A stretch of 64,000 nt of DNA from Paenibacillus periandrae (lineage in GTDB: Bacteria; Bacillota; Bacilli; Paenibacillales; NBRC-103111): assembly GCF_022458865.1 (NCBI RefSeq), contig NZ_JAJNMU010000002.1, forward strand, positions 310,001 to 374,000, read 5' to 3'. Below are positions 8,311-17,100 of this stretch, one piece after another. Every line of letters begins with the position of its first letter. Positions within the stretch are counted from its first letter, which is position 1. Both the position numbers and the translations under genes were made by a program. Under the pieces are notes generated by a model that saw only the letters and a program-made list of their open reading frames with translations, had not been told where the DNA came from and did not search any database.

Positions 8311-9192
8311 TTATATTTTCATCTTGGTTATTCTAAGATTCAGCATCGTAAAGAACAGAATGATCGCAAACAATACGTAGGCTGCCGCCGAAGCAATGCC
8401 GTACTCGGTACCCCCGAAGCCTCTTTCATAAATAAACCCGACAATCGTATGCAGAGAGCGTGCAGGGCTGCCCTGAAGCCCACCCAGCAAATAAACGTCG
8501 GTGAACCGCTGCAGACCAGAGATCCAGCCGATTACGATAAGAAAGGAAAAGGTTCCGTACATGTTGGGAATTGTAATATATAGCCATCTTTGAATGCCGG
8601 TAGCCCCGTCTATGGCTCCTGCCTCATAAATATCCTCCGAGATCGCCTGCAAATTTGCGAGGAATATGATAACCACAAAGCCTAACCAGTGCCACGAACC
8701 GAGTAATATAGCCCCCCACCGCGCACTGGTTGGTTCAGCCAGCCACACAGAGGTAGGAAGTCCCAGCATCGAGAGAAAATAATTCAATAGTCCAAATTCA
8801 GGATGCAGCACGAACAAGAACAGCATGGAGGCCGCTACAACGGATGTGATGTAGGGAATGAACAGCAGAATCTTAAACAAGTTCTTTCCCCATTTAAGCT
8901 CTGTGATCAGCGAGGCGAGTATGAATCCAAAGGGGATCGTCAAAAGTAATTGAAAAAATCCCATATAAAAGGTGTTGTATACCGCTTTCCAGAACACATT
9001 GGACGATAATACGGTTGTATAATTTTCTGATCCCGCCCATGTTTCTATCGCCCCTCTGGACACATAAAGACTTAGTCGAAAAGATTCAAAAACGGGGTAT
9101 ACCATAAATAACAAAATTCCAAGAAAGGTAGGGAGCAGAAACAAATACCAAATCATTGAACTGTTTTTATGCCGATACGTTTGACTTCGCAT
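8311..9192 (-). CDS. Carbohydrate ABC transporter permease, MalF/UgpA type
   Basis: A 293-residue permease with about six spans. It starts with a short cytoplasmic segment and the span MIWYLFLLPTFLGILLFMVY. The EAA-loop motif reads YEAGAIDGATGIQRWLYITI (about residues 185-205). It is the first transporter gene of the operon, 44 bp below the LacI-type regulator, and pairs with the permease at 7440-8294. The system belongs to the CUT1 class; the substrate is undetermined. Confidence 0.93.
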   Translation of the reverse strand: MRSQTYRHKNSSMIWYLFLLPTFLGILLFMVYPVFESFRLSLYVSRGAIETWAGSENYTTVLSSNVFWKAVYNTFYMGFFQLLLTIPFGFILASLITELKWGKNLFKILLFIPYITSVVAASMLFLFVLHPEFGLLNYFLSMLGLPTSVWLAEPTSARWGAILLGSWHWLGFVVIIFLANLQAISEDIYEAGAIDGATGIQRWLYITIPNMYGTFSFLIVIGWISGLQRFTDVYLLGGLQGSPARSLHTIVGFIYERGFGGTEYGIASAAAYVLFAIILFFTMLNLRITKMKI

Positions 9193-9236
9193 AATGACTT
9201 ATCTCCTTTTTATCATATAAAGCTTCCTTCGGTTTA

Positions 9237-10274
9237 CTATTGCGTCCTGCTGCTAACCGGACCTGTCGTCCCGCGTACGATAAGCTTCGGCTCATACTCC
9301 ACCTTCATTGGATTCAACTCTAATTTTTGTATCAATCGGTTCAACATGAAAACCGCATCTTGACCCATCTTCTCTTTCTCCGTATGGACTGTAGTCAAGG
9401 GTGGATTGGAAAGATTGGCAAAATCAATATTGTCGGATCCGATGATAGATACGTCCTGCGGTATCGACAAGCCTTTCTCGACCATTACGCGCATAGCACC
9501 CAAAGCCAGCATATCGTTCGTAGCGAAGATTGCAGTAGGGAAACCGTTATTAGTTTCATGGGAACGTTCCCATAGAGATAAACAACCAACGTAGCCATCA
9601 TTAAATAAGGATGTAGGCGAAAAATACATATGTTCCTCGTGAATTTCACAGCCCAACTCAACCAAACGTTGATAAAAACCTTCATATCTAAGATGATGAC
9701 TCCTGTGCTCCTGTGGCCCGGCAATAACGCCAATCTGTCTATGGCCTAATTTGTATAGATGATCCGCAGCAAGCCTTCCGCCTTTTCGATCATCATTGAC
9801 GATTTGAATCACTTGATTGTTTTCGGCGGTACCATTGACCATCAGATAAGGAATATCGAAGCTGTCTATGTATCCGATCATTTCCTGGCTCAGACGGCTG
9901 ACTAACACAAGTCCGTCAACTCTCTTCTCCAGCATGTAATCAGCAGAACGGAGCGACATCTCTTTATCCGTCGAGACGAATACCGAATAGTTCAAGCTTT
10001 CCGCGGCTGCCAGTATAGCATCGAGTATTTTACCATAGATCGGGTGCGATACAATCGGGAAATCCTTTCGATAAATAATGACGCCGATATTGAACGTTCG
10101 ATGCGATACCATTGCCCTGGCCACTGCATTCGGTTTGTACTTCAATTCCTGTATGGCGTTCATGACTTTCTCCCGGGTTTCGGGACTCGTATAGCCTTTA
10201 CCTGAAATAACGCGTGAAACGGTAGATTTGGACACGTTGGCGATTTGGGCAACATCAATGATTGTATAGCTCAC
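9237..10274 (-). CDS. LacI-family transcriptional regulator of the ABC/GDPD operon
   Basis: A 345-residue repressor. Residues 3-25 form the helix-turn-helix (TIIDVAQIANVSKSTVSRVI), followed by the hinge helix (YKPNAVARAM) and a periplasmic-binding-protein-like effector domain (IGVIIYRKDFP, DGLVLVSR, HRQIGVIAGP, AIFATNDMLALGAM). It is the first gene of a seven-gene minus-strand operon, so it probably regulates itself together with the transporter. Two CG-centred palindromes of the type bound by LacI/CcpA proteins lie 75-150 bp upstream. The ATG is preceded by an AGGAGGTGAGCGAG-like ribosome site. Confidence 0.94.
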   Translation of the reverse strand: MSYTIIDVAQIANVSKSTVSRVISGKGYTSPETREKVMNAIQELKYKPNAVARAMVSHRTFNIGVIIYRKDFPIVSHPIYGKILDAILAAAESLNYSVFVSTDKEMSLRSADYMLEKRVDGLVLVSRLSQEMIGYIDSFDIPYLMVNGTAENNQVIQIVNDDRKGGRLAADHLYKLGHRQIGVIAGPQEHRSHHLRYEGFYQRLVELGCEIHEEHMYFSPTSLFNDGYVGCLSLWERSHETNNGFPTAIFATNDMLALGAMRVMVEKGLSIPQDVSIIGSDNIDFANLSNPPLTTVHTEKEKMGQDAVFMLNRLIQKLELNPMKVEYEPKLIVRGTTGPVSSRTQ

Positions 10275-10341
10275 TCGCTCACCTCCTGATTATGTATTGG
10301 TTGGGATCCTTATCTCTTGTTAATCCGGAGCTTGAGATCAG

Positions 10342-10370
10342 ATTATAGAAAGCGCTTTCCAATCGACACT
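10342..10370 (-). promoter_or_regulatory. Candidate promoter of the LacI/ABC operon
   Basis: The minus strand has a perfect TATAAT at 10342-10347. The -35 position, 17 bp upstream (10365-10370), reads only AGTGTC, a poor match, and the palindromic operator at 10348-10359 fills the spacer. A weak -35 with an operator between the two boxes fits repressor control. Confidence 0.5.
10348..10359. promoter_or_regulatory. Palindromic LacI/CcpA-type operator 1
   Basis: GAAAGCGCTTTC is a perfect 12-bp palindrome centred on CG. It matches the cre consensus TGWAARCGYTWNCW at 13 of 14 positions (read GGAAAGCGCTTTCT on the minus strand). Being directly above the -10 box, it could bind the encoded LacI protein, CcpA, or both. 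Confidence 0.65.
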
Positions 10371-10416
10371 AAAAAAATTCCAATCCTTATCCAATCCATT
10401 TAAACAAACTGAGGGT

Positions 10417-10426
10417 TAAGCGCTTA
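10417..10426. promoter_or_regulatory. Palindromic LacI/CcpA-type operator 2
   Basis: TAAGCGCTTA is a perfect 10-bp palindrome in the context GGTTAAGCGCTTACC. Its centre is 68 bp upstream of operator 1. The spacing would allow looping between two repressor dimers. Confidence 0.55.
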
Positions 10427-10629
10427 CCTGTTGAGAATAATTATACCGTACACATGATCTTTTGGCAACTTTTTTGTTGTTAACATTTTCCTGTGAAGTT
10501 ACTGCCCTTCTCCGTCCTGCCTCGTGTCCGGTTTCTATTCCTTACGAGGTGGTAGGAACTGTCAGGGTAAGTTGTATGAAGGGCAGCAAGTCACCTGTGC
10601 ATTATTTGTCATTTTAGTAAATAGGAAAT

Positions 10630-11919
10630 TCAGCTTTCTCCAAGCAGCAGCTTGCCTTTTTGCTTCCACTGTTCAATATAAGGCTCATTCACTGCCCACT
10701 GCAGCATGATGATCGACTCTTCTGGGGCTAGCTTAATTTTCAACAGAGGTGTTGGAATTAATCTGCCATCAAACGGAAATACGACAATGTTATCGTTCGA
10801 CACCACACCTACGATTTCTCTATTAGGTGAAGAGAATGCATCCTTGGCGGTTGGCTGCAGCTTGCGGATTTCATCCCAGCTCAGCGGGAGCACGTCGTAG
10901 CTAACAACAGACTGCGGAAGCTTGTACGGAAGCGCCTTCAGCTGATATCCATAACTACTATCTGCTGCACGTTCACTATATGAAGCGATCTGTGGAATCC
11001 ATTCGCCGTTCTTACGGGCAATCGTCCAGCTTTCTCCATTATCATCCACAGGTTCAGCAGAAGAAAGACGCGAGCCCGGGTTCTGTGGGACTTTGGTATT
11101 GAGTGATTTCAATGATGGCTGTATCGACTCCCCATACAATCGCTTCAAGGTCGTGTGCGGATCTTGCACAGGACGTGCAATGCCCGTACTATTTATTGAG
11201 GAGGAAGCTAATTCCTCCACTTCTTTAACCCACGCATATTCATAGACAGAAGGTTTATTCTGATCCAGCTGACGGATGGTTTGCGACAACGCTACATAAC
11301 GATTGCCTACAAATTGAAGCTTCTCCGCCACTTTCAGCGACTTGTTATTATAAGAGGAGGGATGCGATAAGGCCATCGCCCCGTCAGCAGCCACGACCCG
11401 AAGTATTTGCGATTCCTCATTAACGCTCAGCGGGCTGACGGGTGCAATTCTCATAAACCCCGTCCTGTAGGGCATTAATATTCCATCTCCCTCAGCGGCA
11501 GTCCTCAGCTCCCCGGCTTCCGGCGCAAGCAGCAGCGTACGATAAGTGCTGTGGGCAGGACTGCTCCCTGCTGCGGGATGATCCTCGCGAAGACCAATCA
11601 GAACCGCTGACCGGACTTCATGCTCAGCCTGATCCTTGAAATACGGCTGCGCCGCTTCTGCTTCAAAGGCCGTCATCTCGTTCTTATGTACAACAATTTC
11701 ATCGTGCCCGACAGACGGCACCCCATCCACCGTAAATAAAATAGAAGCCGCAATAAGCACCGAACTTACGCATCCGAATACGAGCATCGATTTTTTCGTG
11801 TTGCCACTCTTGTGCTCCAAGCGATCCTCAATACGCTTTTGCAACTTATCGGAGAACCCGTTCCTGATGAGCGGTCCGTTAGCCAAGCTTTTTTTCAACT
11901 CGTCATCAATCGGATTCAT
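10630..11919 (-). CDS. Membrane-anchored partner (probable anti-sigma) of the ECF sigma factor
   Basis: A 429-residue protein with a cytoplasmic N-terminus of about 44 residues (DDELKKSLANGPLIRNGF, RIEDRLEHK), one membrane span (SMLVFGCVSSVLIAASILF) and a long extracytoplasmic part of about 360 residues without a domain I recognise. Its start overlaps the sigma gene's stop by 4 bp (ATGA), the usual arrangement for ECF sigma and anti-sigma pairs. The extracytoplasmic part would be the sensor. The N-terminus lacks a clear zinc-binding HxxxCxxC motif, so it would not be a classical ZAS anti-sigma. Confidence 0.75.
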   Translation of the reverse strand: MNPIDDELKKSLANGPLIRNGFSDKLQKRIEDRLEHKSGNTKKSMLVFGCVSSVLIAASILFTVDGVPSVGHDEIVVHKNEMTAFEAEAAQPYFKDQAEHEVRSAVLIGLREDHPAAGSSPAHSTYRTLLLAPEAGELRTAAEGDGILMPYRTGFMRIAPVSPLSVNEESQILRVVAADGAMALSHPSSYNNKSLKVAEKLQFVGNRYVALSQTIRQLDQNKPSVYEYAWVKEVEELASSSINSTGIARPVQDPHTTLKRLYGESIQPSLKSLNTKVPQNPGSRLSSAEPVDDNGESWTIARKNGEWIPQIASYSERAADSSYGYQLKALPYKLPQSVVSYDVLPLSWDEIRKLQPTAKDAFSSPNREIVGVVSNDNIVVFPFDGRLIPTPLLKIKLAPEESIIMLQWAVNEPYIEQWKQKGKLLLGES

Positions 11920-12467
11920 GGCTCTAAAGTCTCCTTTAACTTGGATATTTTATTGCGGGCATGAAACAATCTTGACTTTACCGTTCCTTCGCTTACCCCG
12001 AGCATGTGTGCCATTTCCTTCATCGAAAGCTGATAGTGGGCAAACAGGATCAGCACTTCACGGTACTTGACAGGCAATTTAAGCACCAGCTTCCACATAT
12101 CGCTGGTCGCCAGCTTGTCGATAACTATCTGTTCCGTAGAGGGCTGTTCCCCCTTTGATGGAATAAATTCCATTAAGGTTACCCTGCGATAAAAGGCTGA
12201 TCGTCTGAAATCCAAAGTCATATTGCGGGTAATCGTGAGTATCCAGGTTTTCACCGATGCCTCACTGCGAAATGTACACAAATTACGATATACCTTAATA
12301 AATACTTCCTGTGTAATATCGTCTGCCTGGTCCCATTGCCGGGTCATACTGAACGCATAGTTCCATACATCTTTGCCATATGCCGTCATCAGTTCTTCCA
12401 AAATCTCTTTTTTATCCGAGCTTTCGGACAAATATCTTAAGTATTCGAAATTCATTTTGGAATCCAC
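11916..12467 (-). CDS. ECF-type RNA polymerase sigma factor
   Basis: A 183-residue extracytoplasmic-function sigma factor. Region 2 reads WNYAFSMTRQWDQADDITQ, EVFIKVYRNL and FRSEASVKTWILTITRNM; region 4 reads LKLPVKYREVLILFAHYQL, MKEMAHMLGVSEGTVKSRLF and HARNKI. The start is taken as GTG 12467 because GAGGTGG lies five bases before it; an in-frame start at 12503 would add 12 residues. Genes it controls are unknown; the NodB deacetylase next upstream suggests envelope stress, as in SigX/SigW-type systems (inference). Confidence 0.92.
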   Translation of the reverse strand: MDSKMNFEYLRYLSESSDKKEILEELMTAYGKDVWNYAFSMTRQWDQADDITQEVFIKVYRNLCTFRSEASVKTWILTITRNMTLDFRRSAFYRRVTLMEFIPSKGEQPSTEQIVIDKLATSDMWKLVLKLPVKYREVLILFAHYQLSMKEMAHMLGVSEGTVKSRLFHARNKISKLKETLEP

Positions 12468-12584
12468 TACTGCCACCTCAATTATTAGACGATCCGCTCT
12501 CACCGTTCAATTCCCAGTGAAGCTTCCCGACGTCCACTCTTATTATCAGTTTACAGTTTTGTGGGCAATTGGAAAAGGATTTCT

Positions 12585-13571
12585 TCAACGAGCCTCGTTC
12601 AGCTGTGGTACTGTAACCAGCTGGTAGCCATCCAGCTTCAATTGGGCGATCATCTCGGGAAGTGCTTCAACTGTATTATCCAAATTACCGTTTTTGCCGC
12701 CGAAGCTGTGCAATAACACGATCGCACCTGGCTTCGTATGCGATTTTACATTTTGCAAAATAAGGGCTGGGGTCGTTCCTGCCCAATCCTTGGGATCGAT
12801 ACTCCAGCCAACTAAAGGCCGGTTGGATTGTGCCAGCAGCTTCTTAAGCTTGTCCGATACGGCACCATAGGGCGCTCTCACCATCGTCGATTGGACCCCG
12901 ATAGTCTTTTCGATCAACACATCCGTATCTTTGATTTCCTGCTGAATACGATCCAGAGAAAGCTTGGATAAATCTGCATGATCCCAGGAGTGATTGCCAA
13001 TGGCATGTCCTTCTTCGTGAATTCGTTTTAAGATGTGCGGATATTTGGCAGTTTGAATGCCTACTACAAAAAAGGTCGCTTTGACCTGATTCTCCTTCAA
13101 AATATCCAGAATTCGCGGCGTATACAGCTCGTCAGGTCCGTCGTCAAAAGTAAGTGCTATCCGTTTGGAAGTGACAGGAGCCGTCTTGGGGGCTGCTGCC
13201 GGGACAGGCTCTGGTTTGATTTCTGACTGCGGCTTTTGCTGGGTGTCAGGAAGCGGATTCTTCGATTCTGTCCGTAATGGCTGATCACTGGCTGGTAATG
13301 TCGCTTGACTAACAAGTGGTGTTGGTTGTTGAACTGTGATAACTGCCGGCTGTTCACTAGCCGTTTTCGGTTGATCGTAGGATGATGACGACTGCGGCCC
13401 CTTCATATGAGCTTCGGACGCTTCTTCCACCTGATTCACTTTGTTCTTCTCAGGCATCGGCAGCACACTGCCGGTTACGGTAAAATTAATAAGAGCCATA
13501 CTGACCATACTGCAAAAAGTAATGCCGACAATCCACAGCTGCTTGCGTTCCTTAAAAAGCGACACTGCCAT
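12585..13571 (-). CDS. Membrane-anchored polysaccharide deacetylase (NodB family)
   Basis: A 328-residue secreted or anchored deacetylase. An N-terminal signal anchor (about residues 12-34) is followed by about 100 residues rich in Pro, Gln and Ser (wall-spanning linker), then a carbohydrate esterase 4 domain. The catalytic motifs are intact: RIALTFDDGPDELYTPRIL, GHAIGNHSWDHADL, VRAPYG, and the late GWSIDPKDW and IVLLHSFGG. It most likely removes acetyl groups from peptidoglycan GlcNAc or MurNAc or a related polymer. AAGGAAGG precedes the ATG. It lies upstream of the ECF sigma gene on the same strand. Confidence 0.92.
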   Translation of the reverse strand: MAVSLFKERKQLWIVGITFCSMVSMALINFTVTGSVLPMPEKNKVNQVEEASEAHMKGPQSSSSYDQPKTASEQPAVITVQQPTPLVSQATLPASDQPLRTESKNPLPDTQQKPQSEIKPEPVPAAAPKTAPVTSKRIALTFDDGPDELYTPRILDILKENQVKATFFVVGIQTAKYPHILKRIHEEGHAIGNHSWDHADLSKLSLDRIQQEIKDTDVLIEKTIGVQSTMVRAPYGAVSDKLKKLLAQSNRPLVGWSIDPKDWAGTTPALILQNVKSHTKPGAIVLLHSFGGKNGNLDNTVEALPEMIAQLKLDGYQLVTVPQLNEAR

Positions 13572-13739
13572 TTTACTAAACCTTCCTTCAACCGTTTACC
13601 GGCCATAATGAGATCCCTACATATGACGAATGAACTCGAAAAAAAGTTTATATTTTCTGTTATAAATAATAAATTTGTCACAAAAAAGCGAACCCTGAGC
13701 CAAAGTGGCTGCAAGGATCGCTTTTCATACATATTTGGA

Positions 13740-14876
13740 TCATATTAACCATAGCAGCGGCTGGCGAATGGCAATATTTCGGCGAATCTCCATGTCGGTC
13801 GGGTCAGGATCAAGACGGTCCCACAGCTGAATATATGTGGGCTCATGAAGCGCTAGGCCGGCGAACAAGAGTGAAGAAACTTTGGCTGGCCAGCCTTCAA
13901 AATGCTCAACATCCGGTGGATAAGGCCAGGATGCTTTGTCATTCAGATACGGATATAAGTAGGAAAAGCCTTTGCTGATTCCACGTCCGTCAGAAAGCTT
14001 GAAGTCCCACAGGTTATCCTCAGATGTCGAAAGAATGTGGCACAGGGTAACGAGGTTATCCAGCACAAAAATCGCATATCCATACGGCTTCGTCCTGGCC
14101 AATTCGCGTGGAAAGCTACCATCTGACGCCATTTGATCGGGAAGCAGCGTTTCCTTGAAGCTTTGTCTGCAAAAGCTCAGCACTTCTTCATTGTGGGTAA
14201 ACCATGCGAAAGCTGCCGCCTGTACAAACCAGCACACCGCGTGGTTATTATCTGCATTCATTTCCTGAATGCCGTTCTCATGTGTGGTCATCCAGGTCAA
14301 ATAATCCGCGAACCATTGTTTCAGTCCCTCGTAGATGGAATCCGTCATTGCAGGTGAAGCTTTCAAAGCTTCGATCGCAGGCGGAATGTCGATAATATGC
14401 AAGGTATCGATAATCCCGACACCCCGACCCGAACAAATTCCGGGAATTGCCTGTGCATACAAGAGATGCGGGTTCATCCGGGTGGCTTCATCGAGAAAAA
14501 ATTCCTTCAACAATTGAACAGCCTTCATTGCATATGCCTCGTTGCCCGTCACCACGTAGGCGGCAGTCAAATTGGCAGTATGGGTTCTCATTTGGCGCAG
14601 GAACAACCGATGCTTATCAAAATTATCCGGGTTGCTCTCTCCGTCAAGGCGTATGTAAGGGAGGCCATTTGCAGTCTCGGGGTTTGGCCACCAATAGTCG
14701 CCATTCGAATAATAATCATGAATGCTGCCCTCACTCTTTTCGGCAACAGCAGCTGTAAGATGAATAGGGTCAGCCTGTAAGGATTGATCAGCATGCCGCG
14801 TGATCCACGTAAGATCAAACAGAGATAGTCTCTCACTGCGTGCAGCGGTCGAAAGGTTTAACTTATTTATCATCAT
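13740..14876 (-). CDS. Alginate-lyase-family protein (PF05426-like)
   Basis: A 378-residue protein with the alpha/alpha-toroid pattern of the alginate lyase family: DYYSNGDYWWPNP near residue 60, the RMRTHT-like helix LRQMRTHTANLTAAY, NPHLLYAQAIPG, and the catalytic-type NADNNHAVCWFVQAAAFAWF. No signal peptide is visible, so it acts on imported oligosaccharides or the signal is non-classical. ATG 14876 follows GGGAG; a TTG at 14903 would add nine residues. With the dehydrogenase and AraC regulator upstream it probably forms a uronate or polysaccharide catabolic set. The polysaccharide is not identifiable. Confidence 0.82.
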   Translation of the reverse strand: MMINKLNLSTAARSERLSLFDLTWITRHADQSLQADPIHLTAAVAEKSEGSIHDYYSNGDYWWPNPETANGLPYIRLDGESNPDNFDKHRLFLRQMRTHTANLTAAYVVTGNEAYAMKAVQLLKEFFLDEATRMNPHLLYAQAIPGICSGRGVGIIDTLHIIDIPPAIEALKASPAMTDSIYEGLKQWFADYLTWMTTHENGIQEMNADNNHAVCWFVQAAAFAWFTHNEEVLSFCRQSFKETLLPDQMASDGSFPRELARTKPYGYAIFVLDNLVTLCHILSTSEDNLWDFKLSDGRGISKGFSYLYPYLNDKASWPYPPDVEHFEGWPAKVSSLLFAGLALHEPTYIQLWDRLDPDPTDMEIRRNIAIRQPLLWLI

Positions 14877-14939
14877 ATATTTGATCACTCCCTGGTTGTT
14901 CAATTAGAGGCCTCAGCCTAGTGCCCATCCGATTAAGCG

Positions 14940-15977
14940 CTATTGCGATGATGTTTCACAATCGATCATTACATGAATCGTATCGCCCTTATGCTCATTG
15001 CGCAGCTTGAAAGCTTCCGCTATATGTTCCAGCTTCACGACATGCGTGATCATTTCCTCCGTGTTCACCAATCCATCGAGCACCAATTGAAGCCCTCTGT
15101 CAAAATAATTCCGGTTATCGATATCCCGCTTGGGCTCAGTCGAAAGGATGTCCAGCCGCTTCTTGTGAACCTTGAAAAAATCGACCGGCTTGTGGCACGT
15201 TCCGATACAGCCATACATCACGATACGTCCGTTCTGACCTGCTGCGTTAATGGCGTCCACCATGCCATCTCCCTCCAGCAGGCAAGGAATCACAACATCA
15301 AAGCCATCAGGGAAATCCTTGCCGACAATATCCATCGTATTCGTATCCGGTGTAGGAATTCGGTATGTGTGAGTTGCTCCATATTTGCGCGCCAGTGCCA
15401 GCTTTTCATCAAACAGATCGGTTACGACCAAATTACGAGGACTGTATAAGCTGATGATTTGAGTCATCACCAGGCCGCTGACGCCTTGACCTGTAATCAA
15501 TACGTTTTTATGCGGGGATATATCCCCAAGCTCAGCTGCGTGAATAATGCCCGGCAGCACTTCAATCAACGAGCCTTCGATTAAAGGCAGCTCTTTGGGC
15601 AGCGACTTTACTGAAAATGGCGTGCAGCATACATATTCTGCAAACGCACCCCAAATATAGCGCAGCGCTACATGGTCACCAACCTTGAGACCGATTACAT
15701 TTGGGCCTACCTTATCAATTACGCCTGCAACCTCATGCCCAAGACGAGTCGGATACGATATAAATTCAGGCTCACGGGCTCCGCGGAACACCTCCACATC
15801 GCTGCCGCAAATCCCGACCCACTTCACTTTAACCCTGACCTCTCCCTCTGCGGGCTCGGGGATCAACGCTCGCTTCAGCGTAATATTTCCAATTTCTTCC
15901 ACGACCGCACACAGCTGTGTACCCTCGCCTTCATAATCAACCAGCTTCATCGGTGGAACTGTCATTTTTCTAACCAT
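14940..15977 (-). CDS. Zinc-type medium-chain alcohol/polyol dehydrogenase
   Basis: A 345-residue MDR-superfamily oxidoreductase. The catalytic zinc ligands are present in VGICGSDVEVF and RLGHEVAGVIDKVG, and the nucleotide fold in VLITGQGVSGLV. The structural-zinc loop with four cysteines that normally follows GDRV is missing: VGDHVALRY runs straight into IWGAFAEYV. It would oxidise a sugar alcohol, uronate or similar with NAD(P). AAAAGGAG precedes ATG 15977. It lies between the AraC regulator (separated by a terminator) and the alginate-lyase-family gene 63 bp downstream, likely one transcription unit. Confidence 0.88.
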   Translation of the reverse strand: MVRKMTVPPMKLVDYEGEGTQLCAVVEEIGNITLKRALIPEPAEGEVRVKVKWVGICGSDVEVFRGAREPEFISYPTRLGHEVAGVIDKVGPNVIGLKVGDHVALRYIWGAFAEYVCCTPFSVKSLPKELPLIEGSLIEVLPGIIHAAELGDISPHKNVLITGQGVSGLVMTQIISLYSPRNLVVTDLFDEKLALARKYGATHTYRIPTPDTNTMDIVGKDFPDGFDVVIPCLLEGDGMVDAINAAGQNGRIVMYGCIGTCHKPVDFFKVHKKRLDILSTEPKRDIDNRNYFDRGLQLVLDGLVNTEEMITHVVKLEHIAEAFKLRNEHKGDTIHVMIDCETSSQ

Positions 15978-16133
15978 CTGCCCATTCTCCTTTTGTCTTC
16001 AAATTCACCTCTACTTCTCTTACAAATTATAAAGCAGTCCATCCGCATCGAATATGGCAAATCCTCAGCAGTTTTATAACAATCCTCACTTTTGTCGAGG
16101 ATATACGGGGTTACGCATCCTTCATGGACGAGA

Positions 16134-16165
16134 GCAAAAAACCTTCCGTCTGCAGACAGAAGGGT
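16134..16165 (-). terminator. Terminator of the AraC-type gene
   Basis: On the minus strand ACCCTTCTGTC/GACGGAAGGT forms a stem around GTCTGCAGAC and is followed by TTTTTT, immediately after the stop codon at 16169. Confidence 0.8.
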
Positions 16166-16168
16166 CGC

Positions 16169-17035
16169 TTATGCATGTTCAACTCGCCAAATATTTTCAA
16201 AATTTTGCTCCAGAATGATATCCTTACCTACCTCATCTAATAAAGATCTGCGGTATTGGGATGGTGAAAGCCCTACGCGTTGTTTAATCATTTTACTGAA
16301 ATAAGGCAATGACCAGCCTACCCGCTCGGCGATTTCCGATATCGGCAGCGCAGTAAATTCCAAATATTCCGTAGCTTTCTGCAAACGAATTTCCTGTAAA
16401 TATTGGATCGGGGTGAGACCTGTTTTTGCATTGAAAATCCGTATCAAATAATTAGGATTATAGCCAAAACGCCGTGATAGCTGATCAAGCGTTATTTTCT
16501 CCGCAAGGTTAGACCTTAAATAAGCAGCTATCGGTTCATCATCGTCTATATTGGCCAGCACTGTAGAATCTGGAGGCTGCGCCGCAGCATTCCCCAATAA
16601 TAATGAAACTAATGTGCTCTTAAAGCCCGCTTCGATCCGCAGCGGCAGAACCGAATCCGGATATTTGAGCCGTTGCAGCGACAGTTTGTACCATTGTTTA
16701 ATCTCTGACAAATGGGTCCCCTGGCATAAGCAGGAGGCTTGTACGCTCATGAAGGCTTGTTGAATAGCACGGTCCAGCAGTCTGAATTTAAAATCGAGAG
16801 TAACCGTTTCATCCATGAATTGAAAGCTGTGCGAAACACCCCGCTTGAACAAAAAGGCCGAGCCCTCCTGGATCGCGCTGCTTTCAGCACCTGATTGAAC
16901 AACACCCGCTCCCGAAAGCACAATAAACAACTGTTCAAAATCCGTATGCTGATGAGCGTCAACCCGGCTGCCCTCGGCATAATCAATTCTTGCCGTCCAA
17001 AGCAACTGCAGCTGTGTATCTCTTAAACTAATCAT
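16169..17035 (-). CDS. AraC-family transcriptional regulator
   Basis: A 288-residue regulator with an N-terminal cupin effector domain (DAHQHTDFEQLFIVLSGAG) and a C-terminal double helix-turn-helix (LDQLSRRFGYNPNYLIRIF, AKTGLTPIQYL and GLSPSQYRR, about residues 190-275). It probably controls the dehydrogenase and alginate-lyase-family genes just downstream. GGAGGAGCGCAC-like bases precede ATG 17035. Confidence 0.92.
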   Translation of the reverse strand: MISLRDTQLQLLWTARIDYAEGSRVDAHQHTDFEQLFIVLSGAGVVQSGAESSAIQEGSAFLFKRGVSHSFQFMDETVTLDFKFRLLDRAIQQAFMSVQASCLCQGTHLSEIKQWYKLSLQRLKYPDSVLPLRIEAGFKSTLVSLLLGNAAAQPPDSTVLANIDDDEPIAAYLRSNLAEKITLDQLSRRFGYNPNYLIRIFNAKTGLTPIQYLQEIRLQKATEYLEFTALPISEIAERVGWSLPYFSKMIKQRVGLSPSQYRRSLLDEVGKDIILEQNFENIWRVEHA

Positions 17036-17100
17036 TTTGTGCGCTCCTCCTGTAGGTATCGAAGTTCAATGGGGGATCGCAATGACCAATCCTTGGCAGA

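Larger units (their letters stand above)
10275..10629. other. Control region of the LacI/ABC operon
   Basis: This 355-bp gap has no gene. Its left half carries the -10/-35-like elements and two operator-like palindromes described separately. The right half (about 10440-10629), downstream of the sigma-partner gene, shows no convincing terminator or gene. Confidence 0.6.
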
